DNA from: Microscillaceae bacterium | GTDB taxonomy: Bacteria > Bacteroidota > Bacteroidia > Cytophagales > Microscillaceae | NCBI GenBank assembly: GCA_003483885.1 | Contig: DMXI01000574.1 | Location: 1-18,710, forward strand | Reading direction: 5' to 3' | Length of the DNA: 18,710 bases | Part shown: positions 14,834 to 18,710 of the stretch, piece after piece | How the letters are laid out: every line of letters starts with the position of its first letter | Numbering within the stretch: the first letter of the stretch is position 1 | Notes under the pieces: generated by a model | The model's input: only the letters and a program-made list of their open reading frames with translations | Databases searched by the model: none | What the model was told of the DNA's origin: nothing | Made by a program: the position numbers and the translations under genes

Positions 14834-16249
14834 TTAGTTGGCTGGACCTTTCAAACCGATTTTAAAACTATTGATATACCCTAATGGATTTTTACCGTCG
14901 TATTCCTTTCCATCAATGAAATCTTTAGTGGCAGGCTTATAGCCGTCAGTTTTGGGTATGTCTCCTTCGCTTAAGTAGCCCTCTTTGACCAACAATTTGG
15001 CCGCTTCGGTCCAGATATCAGGGCGGTAGATATTCTTAATCGTTTCGTGATACCACTTATCTTCCTTAGATTCAGTGATTTGTCCCCACCTTCTCATTTG
15101 AGTCAAAAACCAAATGCCATCAGAGTAGTAAGGGTAGGTAGCATTGTAGCGAAAGAACACGTTGAAATCAGGCATACTTCTTTTATCACCTTTCTCAAAC
15201 TCAAAAGTTCCCGTCATTGAGTTGGCGATGACTGCCTTATCGGCGCCTACATATTCAGGCTTAGATAAAATGGCTACTGCCCTGGGGCGATTTTCTTTTT
15301 TGTCCAACCATTTTCCGGCACGAATCAACGCTTTGGTAATGGCCAATGCTGTGTTAGGATTTTCCTGGATAAACTTCTTTGTCATCCCAAACACCTTCTC
15401 GGGGTTATTTTTCCAGATGTCATAGTTTGTAGTTACTGGAACCCCAATTCCTTTGAACACCGCTTGTTGATTCCAGGGTTCACCTACACAATAGCCGTAA
15501 ATAGTTCCGGCTTCCAAGGTGGCGGGCATTTGGGGGGGAGGAGTTACCGAAAGTAAAACATCCGCATTTTGTTGGCCAGTGATGTCTTCTTTGGTATAAA
15601 AACCTGGCTTGATACCAGCCGCCGCTAACCAATAACGGATTTCATAATTATGGGTAGATACAGGAAATACCATCCCCATATTAAAATCTTTGCCCGCACT
15701 TTTGTACTCTTCTACTACGGGTTTCAAGGCATCAGCCGTAATAGGATGAATGGGTTTACCGTCTTTCATAGGCACATTAGGCTTCATTTTTTTCCAGATT
15801 TCATTAGAAACCGTGATGCCGTTGCCATTCAAATCCATACTATAAGGAGTCTGAATTTCGGCCTGCGTACCAAACCCAATGGTGGCCCCAATAGGCTGAC
15901 CAGCCAACATATGCGAACCATCTAGCTCACCATTGATCACCCGATCCAGCAAGATTTTCCAATTAGCTTGGGCTTCAATTGTTACATAAAGACCCTCGTC
16001 TTCAAAAAAGCCCAACTCTTTGGCAATGGCTAAAGGAGCCATATCGGTCAATTTGATAAAGCCAAATTTTAATTCAGACTTTTCTACTTCCAAAGGAATC
16101 GTGTTTCCTGATTTAGTATCGGTTTGGGTTCCTGAGGTGCTATCTAATGTATTGGCGCTGGCAGTAGCCGTGCTTGTGCCTCCACCGCCACAGGCATAAA
16201 GTCCAGCCAGGAAGCATAAGGTGCAAATACCCAGTAATAATCTTTTCAT
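14834..16249 (-). CDS. nrtA: Nitrate-binding lipoprotein of the ABC importer (NrtA-type)
   Basis: 471 residues. It starts with a lipoprotein signal, lipobox LYAC with C20 as the lipidated cysteine, followed by a Gly/Ser/Thr-rich linker to about residue 55. The binding domain begins ELKFGFIKLTDMAPLAIAKELGFF and contains QANWKILLDRV (W97), GELDGSHMLAGQP and FPVSTHNYEIRYWLAAAG (H200). As I recall, the corresponding Trp and His contact nitrate in cyanobacterial NrtA, which argues for nitrate or nitrite over bicarbonate or sulfonate. It is exported and tethered, in a Gram-negative cell probably to the inner membrane or periplasmic face, delivering substrate to NrtB. First gene of the operon, with a candidate Bacteroidota promoter upstream. 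Confidence 0.93.
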   Translation of the reverse strand: MKRLLLGICTLCFLAGLYACGGGGTSTATASANTLDSTSGTQTDTKSGNTIPLEVEKSELKFGFIKLTDMAPLAIAKELGFFEDEGLYVTIEAQANWKILLDRVINGELDGSHMLAGQPIGATIGFGTQAEIQTPYSMDLNGNGITVSNEIWKKMKPNVPMKDGKPIHPITADALKPVVEEYKSAGKDFNMGMVFPVSTHNYEIRYWLAAAGIKPGFYTKEDITGQQNADVLLSVTPPPQMPATLEAGTIYGYCVGEPWNQQAVFKGIGVPVTTNYDIWKNNPEKVFGMTKKFIQENPNTALAITKALIRAGKWLDKKENRPRAVAILSKPEYVGADKAVIANSMTGTFEFEKGDKRSMPDFNVFFRYNATYPYYSDGIWFLTQMRRWGQITESKEDKWYHETIKNIYRPDIWTEAAKLLVKEGYLSEGDIPKTDGYKPATKDFIDGKEYDGKNPLGYINSFKIGLKGPAN

Positions 16250-16303
16250 GTCCTTTGTGTTTATTTAAGTTTAAATTAGTTGATTGTCTAAGTATCAATA
16301 ATC

Positions 16304-16334
16304 CAAATCTAGGTACTTAGTATTTAAAAACTAA
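16304..16334 (-). promoter_or_regulatory. Putative nrtA promoter (TTAG-N19-TAGATTTG)
   Basis: On the minus strand TAGATTTG (16311 down to 16304) is an exact match to the Bacteroidota -7 consensus TAnnTTTG. Nineteen bases upstream is TTAG (16334-16331), one base off the -33 box TTTG. It would start the nrtABCD transcript about 45-50 nt before the nrtA ATG. The -33 box and spacer coincide with the TACTTAG-N10-CTAAGTA dyad, so a regulator bound there would directly affect polymerase. Predicted from consensus only. Confidence 0.45.
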
Positions 16335-16337
16335 GTA
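16314..16337. promoter_or_regulatory. Putative operator TACTTAG-N10-CTAAGTA (nrtA)
   Basis: A perfect 7-bp inverted repeat (16314-16320 and 16331-16337). A further CTAAGTA lies at 16288-16294. TACTTAG matches 6 of 7 positions of the enteric NarL heptamer TACYYMT as I recall it. The spacing differs from the 7-2-7 arrangement of E. coli. Confidence 0.45.
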
Positions 16338-16346
16338 TTAATACTT
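16333..16346. promoter_or_regulatory. Putative operator AAGTATTAATACTT (nrtA)
   Basis: A perfect 14-bp palindrome, AAGTA-TTAA-TACTT, overlapping the right arm of the previous dyad and lying just upstream of the putative nrtA -33 box. It has the same AAGTA-N4-TACTT form as the sites at 16849-16862 and (one mismatch) 7605-7618. Confidence 0.45.
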
Positions 16347-16836
16347 GTTTTTATTTAAAATGATTGATATTCTACGTATTATTTAAGTAGTTTTTAGAAA
16401 AATTATATTCAGAAGATTATTTTTACTTGGTTTTGATGGGTAAAGGTGTAGGATAAGGTGATTTAGAAGAAGCTTTGAGTAAAAATGAATGCCGGATAAC
16501 AAACCTTATAAAATGATAATATGCTTGTAAGTAAATGTTTTAAAAGATAAAAAATATGTTATTGACTTATTTAATGATAAAATATTTTAAAAATTACTTG
16601 AAGCTAAAAAAATGAAATAAAGTTGTTTATATGCTGAGTAGCCTGTGAAAGGAAGCATTTGCTACATATTAATGTAGAGATGAGATTTTTAAGTTTGCGT
16701 ATTAGATGAAATATTATTTTAATAATGATCTATAAATGCAAAATTTATTCTGTGTAAGTATTTGGCTGGAAATCGTACTTTTTTTTCTGCTAAATTTACA
16801 ATTCACGTAAAAAAATAGGCTATGACTCAAATTAAA

Positions 16837-16862
16837 TTACTTGTTTTTAAGTAAAAATACTT
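16837..16862. promoter_or_regulatory. Putative operators before the porin gene
   Basis: TTACTT (16837-16842), 6 bp, AAGTAA (16849-16854) is a perfect inverted repeat. It overlaps AAGTA-AAAA-TACTT (16849-16862), the dyad shared with nrtA and nirB/cobA. A weak -7-like TATACTTG (one mismatch to TAnnTTTG) follows at 16873-16880, but I found no -33 partner. Confidence 0.4.
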
Positions 16863-16882
16863 AATAAGCTTTTATACTTGTA

Positions 16883-16992
16883 ACACCATACTACTGAACA
16901 TTTCAGCTAAGGTTGGACGTGAGGACACGTCCAACGGCGCGACCGCCTCGGTTTGTGTCTCCACAACCGAAAAATGTCTAGTAGTATGGTGT
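16883..16992. repeat. 110-bp cloverleaf-like inverted-repeat element
   Basis: Outer arms ACACCATACTACT (16883-16895) and its exact complement (16980-16992) extend inward through ACATTT/AAATGT (16898-16903, 16972-16977) with two mismatched positions between. Inside are three hairpins: GTTGGACGTG/CACGTCCAAC with loop AGGA (16912-16935, 10 bp perfect), GGCG/CGCC with loop CGAC (16936-16947), and TCGGTT-GTG/CAC-AACCGA with one bulged T and loop TCTC (16948-16970). The interior is clearly GC-richer than the surrounding AT-rich DNA. It could be a non-autonomous mobile element, a REP-type element or a structured leader of the porin mRNA. No target duplication is evident, and no second copy occurs in the window. 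Confidence 0.7.
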
Positions 16993-17020
16993 AATACATA
17001 CCAAAACTACTAGTCTAAAA

Positions 17021-18334
17021 ATGCTTATGTATAAAAAATTACCACCACTGCTCCCGCTGCTGTTGTTGATTATGCCACTATCAACATTACAAGCACAATT
17101 TACCCTTACTGGAGAGATTCGACCCAGAGTAGAGTTTAGAAACGGATTCAAAACCATCAGTAGAACTTCTGATGATCCTGCCGCCTTTATTGAACAAAGG
17201 TCCCGTTTGTATTTTGCATATCAAAAAGACAAAGTAAAGTTTAACTTAACCTTACAAGATGTGAGGATTTGGGGCAATGTGTCGCAAATTTTCAAAGAAG
17301 ATCCCGCATTGAGCAATGTATACGAAGCCTGGGGAGCGTATTATTTCAGTGATGCATTCTCTATAAAGGTGGGACGACAAGCTTTGAATTATGACAATGC
17401 TCGGTTTTTAGGGAACTTGGCCTGGGCCCAGCAGGCTCGTAGCCATGATGCGTTGCTTCTTAAATATGAAAACAAGGCTGGCTTTAAAGCCCACTTAGGT
17501 GGTGCTTTTAACCAAAATGTACCTTTTGAGCCAGGACAGTTATCCGGAACATTTTATTCTGGGGTAAATAATTATAAAACAATGCAGTTTTTGTGGTTGC
17601 ACAAAGACTTTGGCAAAGCTGCCAAACTCTCAGCCTTGGTTTTTAACGATGGCCGCCAAACGATTACGAATGCAGGTACTCCCGAAGCCGACTCGAGTGT
17701 CAGCTATCGCCAAACCTACGGGCTATTGGGTAACGCCAAATTAGGGAATGTTAAATTAGAAGGAGAGTTTTACTACCAAGGAGGACAAAATGCAGCTGGG
17801 GTAGACGTAGATGCTTTTTTGGGTTCCTTTAGTGCTACCTACAAAACAGGTTTAACGCCTTTAACTATGGGTTTTGACTATGTATCGGGCACCAACCAAA
17901 ATGCTGATGGAAGCATGAGCGGCAAAGACAATTCATTTAATCCCTTGTATGGGACCAATCACAAATTTTATGGTTTGATGGACTATTTCTACGTAGGCAA
18001 TGGATTCAGCAATGTAGGATTGGTAGATATCTTTTTCAAAACCAAGTTCAAGCTGAGTAAAAAAGCTACCTTGATTGCCCATTATCATCATTTTGAGAGT
18101 GAAGCTACCATTCCTGGGCAAGACTCCAGAACATTGGGTGATGAAATAGATTTGGTGCTTAACGTGAACATGGCAAAGGGCGCGAACCTAAAAATAGGGT
18201 ATTCACAAATGTTTGCTACTGACGCGATGGGGGTAATCAAAGGGAGGACTACAAACACCAACGATTTCAACAATTGGGCTTGGGTCATGTTGACGATTAA
18301 ACCCACATTGTTTACAACCAAAAAGAAAAACTAA
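17021..18334 (+). CDS. Alginate-export-type outer membrane beta-barrel porin
   Basis: 437 residues. The signal peptide spans about 1-26 (MLMYKKLPPLLPLLLLI...LQAQ); translation may begin at Met1 or Met3. The mature protein opens FTLTGEIRPRVEFRNGF and continues with alternating amphipathic strands (RSRLYFAYQKDKVKFNLTLQD, FSIKVGRQALNYDNARFLG, KLEGEFYYQGG), ending in an aromatic-rich strand (WAWVMLTIKP) and a basic tail. This is the pattern of the alginate_exp barrel family, which includes the AlgE-type export channel. Divergence from nrtA and a shared operator-like dyad suggest it is the outer-membrane entry route for nitrate or nitrite, an inference. A sugar-related role remains possible. Confidence 0.82.
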   Translation: MLMYKKLPPLLPLLLLIMPLSTLQAQFTLTGEIRPRVEFRNGFKTISRTSDDPAAFIEQRSRLYFAYQKDKVKFNLTLQDVRIWGNVSQIFKEDPALSNVYEAWGAYYFSDAFSIKVGRQALNYDNARFLGNLAWAQQARSHDALLLKYENKAGFKAHLGGAFNQNVPFEPGQLSGTFYSGVNNYKTMQFLWLHKDFGKAAKLSALVFNDGRQTITNAGTPEADSSVSYRQTYGLLGNAKLGNVKLEGEFYYQGGQNAAGVDVDAFLGSFSATYKTGLTPLTMGFDYVSGTNQNADGSMSGKDNSFNPLYGTNHKFYGLMDYFYVGNGFSNVGLVDIFFKTKFKLSKKATLIAHYHHFESEATIPGQDSRTLGDEIDLVLNVNMAKGANLKIGYSQMFATDAMGVIKGRTTNTNDFNNWAWVMLTIKPTLFTTKKKN

Positions 18335-18649
18335 TGGGCCTGGTTTTATCGCTTATTTTAGATTTAAGCTTTAGCACTCAGATGATCTACATTGCCTGAA
18401 CTGGCATCTGATAAACTTCGAATCTTAAACCCAACTCACCGAATACAGAAGCATTGCTACGTATAATTTTTTGCTTAATCTGCATATGTGTCAAGGCTAA
18501 ATAAATTTGAATGAAAATAGATAATAAATCACTGTTTTTTAGTGCTTTAACTTGAATTACAAGGATTTCATTTCCGCCTTAGTACGTTGCCGTTAAGAAC
18601 TTGAGAAACGAAGGCGTTAAAAACAGATCACTGACCGAGGCACGAGGGA
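18335..18649. other. Post-porin spacer
   Basis: About 315 bp with no gene. An interrupted inverted repeat is present near its end: CGCCTT (18575-18580) with AAGGCG (18611-18616), and within it CGTT (18585-18588) with AACG (18607-18610). I saw no T-tailed terminator for the porin gene. Confidence 0.5.
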
Positions 18650-18710
18650 ATGTTTGATATGTTTAGCCGCAGTGTAACAAGTTTAGGCAAGTCGTACTAC
18701 AGCGGTGGCC
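18650..18710 (+). CDS. Possible start of a gene running off the window
   Basis: An ATG at 18650 opens a frame (MFDMFSRSVTSLGKSYYSGG) that reaches the window end after 20 codons. It is preceded by a purine-rich GAGGCACGAGGGA that could act as a ribosome site and by an in-frame TGA at 18632-18634. Too short to assign a family or even to be sure that it is coding. Confidence 0.25.
   Translation, partial: MFDMFSRSVTSLGKSYYSGG

Larger units (their letters stand above)
16250..17020. promoter_or_regulatory. 771-bp divergent nrtA / porin control region
   Basis: A very AT-rich spacer without a plausible gene. I count about a dozen TACTT/AAGTA words, clustered at its two ends: next to nrtA (16288-16430) and next to the porin (16838-16880). 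The nrtA side holds a -7-like box and nested dyads. The porin side holds two dyads followed by the 110-bp cloverleaf-like element (16883-16992). The middle (about 16431-16830) shows nothing nameable beyond AT richness. Confidence 0.6.

Noticed and set aside
1..18710. CRISPR array, tRNA or rRNA gene, or intact insertion sequence
   Set aside because: I saw no regularly spaced identical repeats, no tRNA-like fold with a recognisable anticodon arm, no rRNA sequence and no transposase frame. The cloverleaf-like element at 16883-16992 lacks tRNA signatures such as GTTCRA and has arms of the wrong size.

Overview
The window looks like a chromosomal segment from a marine, gliding-type Bacteroidota bacterium, probably a Cytophagales member of the Microscilla kind. 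This placement is by pattern recognition only. It rests on moderate-to-low GC, weak or absent Shine-Dalgarno sequences, a -7 box of the Bacteroidota type (TAnnTTTG) before nrtA, a TPR/SpoIIE phosphatase typical of that group, and repeat-laden AT-rich spacers.

Layout. Positions 1-1077 hold the 3' part of an acyl-CoA (propionyl-CoA type) carboxylase carboxyltransferase beta subunit, then a terminator-like hairpin and a small membrane-anchored hypothetical protein (1134-1439). A repeat-rich spacer (1440-1900) leads into a 733-residue signal peptide/TPR/TM/coiled-coil/SpoIIE phosphatase (1901-4102). From about 4197 to the end the window is a nitrogen-assimilation island: nirD (minus), nirB (minus), a divergent cobA-type uroporphyrinogen-III methyltransferase (plus), a NarX-like sensor kinase and NarL-family response regulator (plus), a complete minus-strand nitrate ABC importer operon transcribed nrtA-nrtB-nrtC-nrtD, and a divergent alginate-export-type outer membrane beta-barrel (17021-18334).

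How the parts fit. A model is: the porin admits nitrate or nitrite through the outer membrane, lipoprotein NrtA captures it, NrtB with two ATPases imports it, and NirBD reduces nitrite to ammonium with NADH. CobA makes precorrin-2 for the siroheme of NirB. The sensor kinase has a NarX-like P-box and probably senses nitrate or nitrite for the response regulator. No nitrate reductase is encoded here, so that step must lie elsewhere.

Most noteworthy non-coding signals. (1) A shared dyad, AAGTA-N4-TACTT, occurs in all three regulatory spacers (nirB/cobA, nrtA, porin). Its half-site TACTTA(G/A) resembles the enteric NarL heptamer, suggesting a self-contained two-component regulon. (2) A 110-bp cloverleaf-shaped inverted-repeat element (16883-16992) lies between the porin's putative operator and its start codon. 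(3) Several other intergenic repeats and nested inverted repeats occur, including one family with two diverged copies that keep a hairpin through a compensatory base-pair change, one of them inside the unusually long nirB-nirD spacer.
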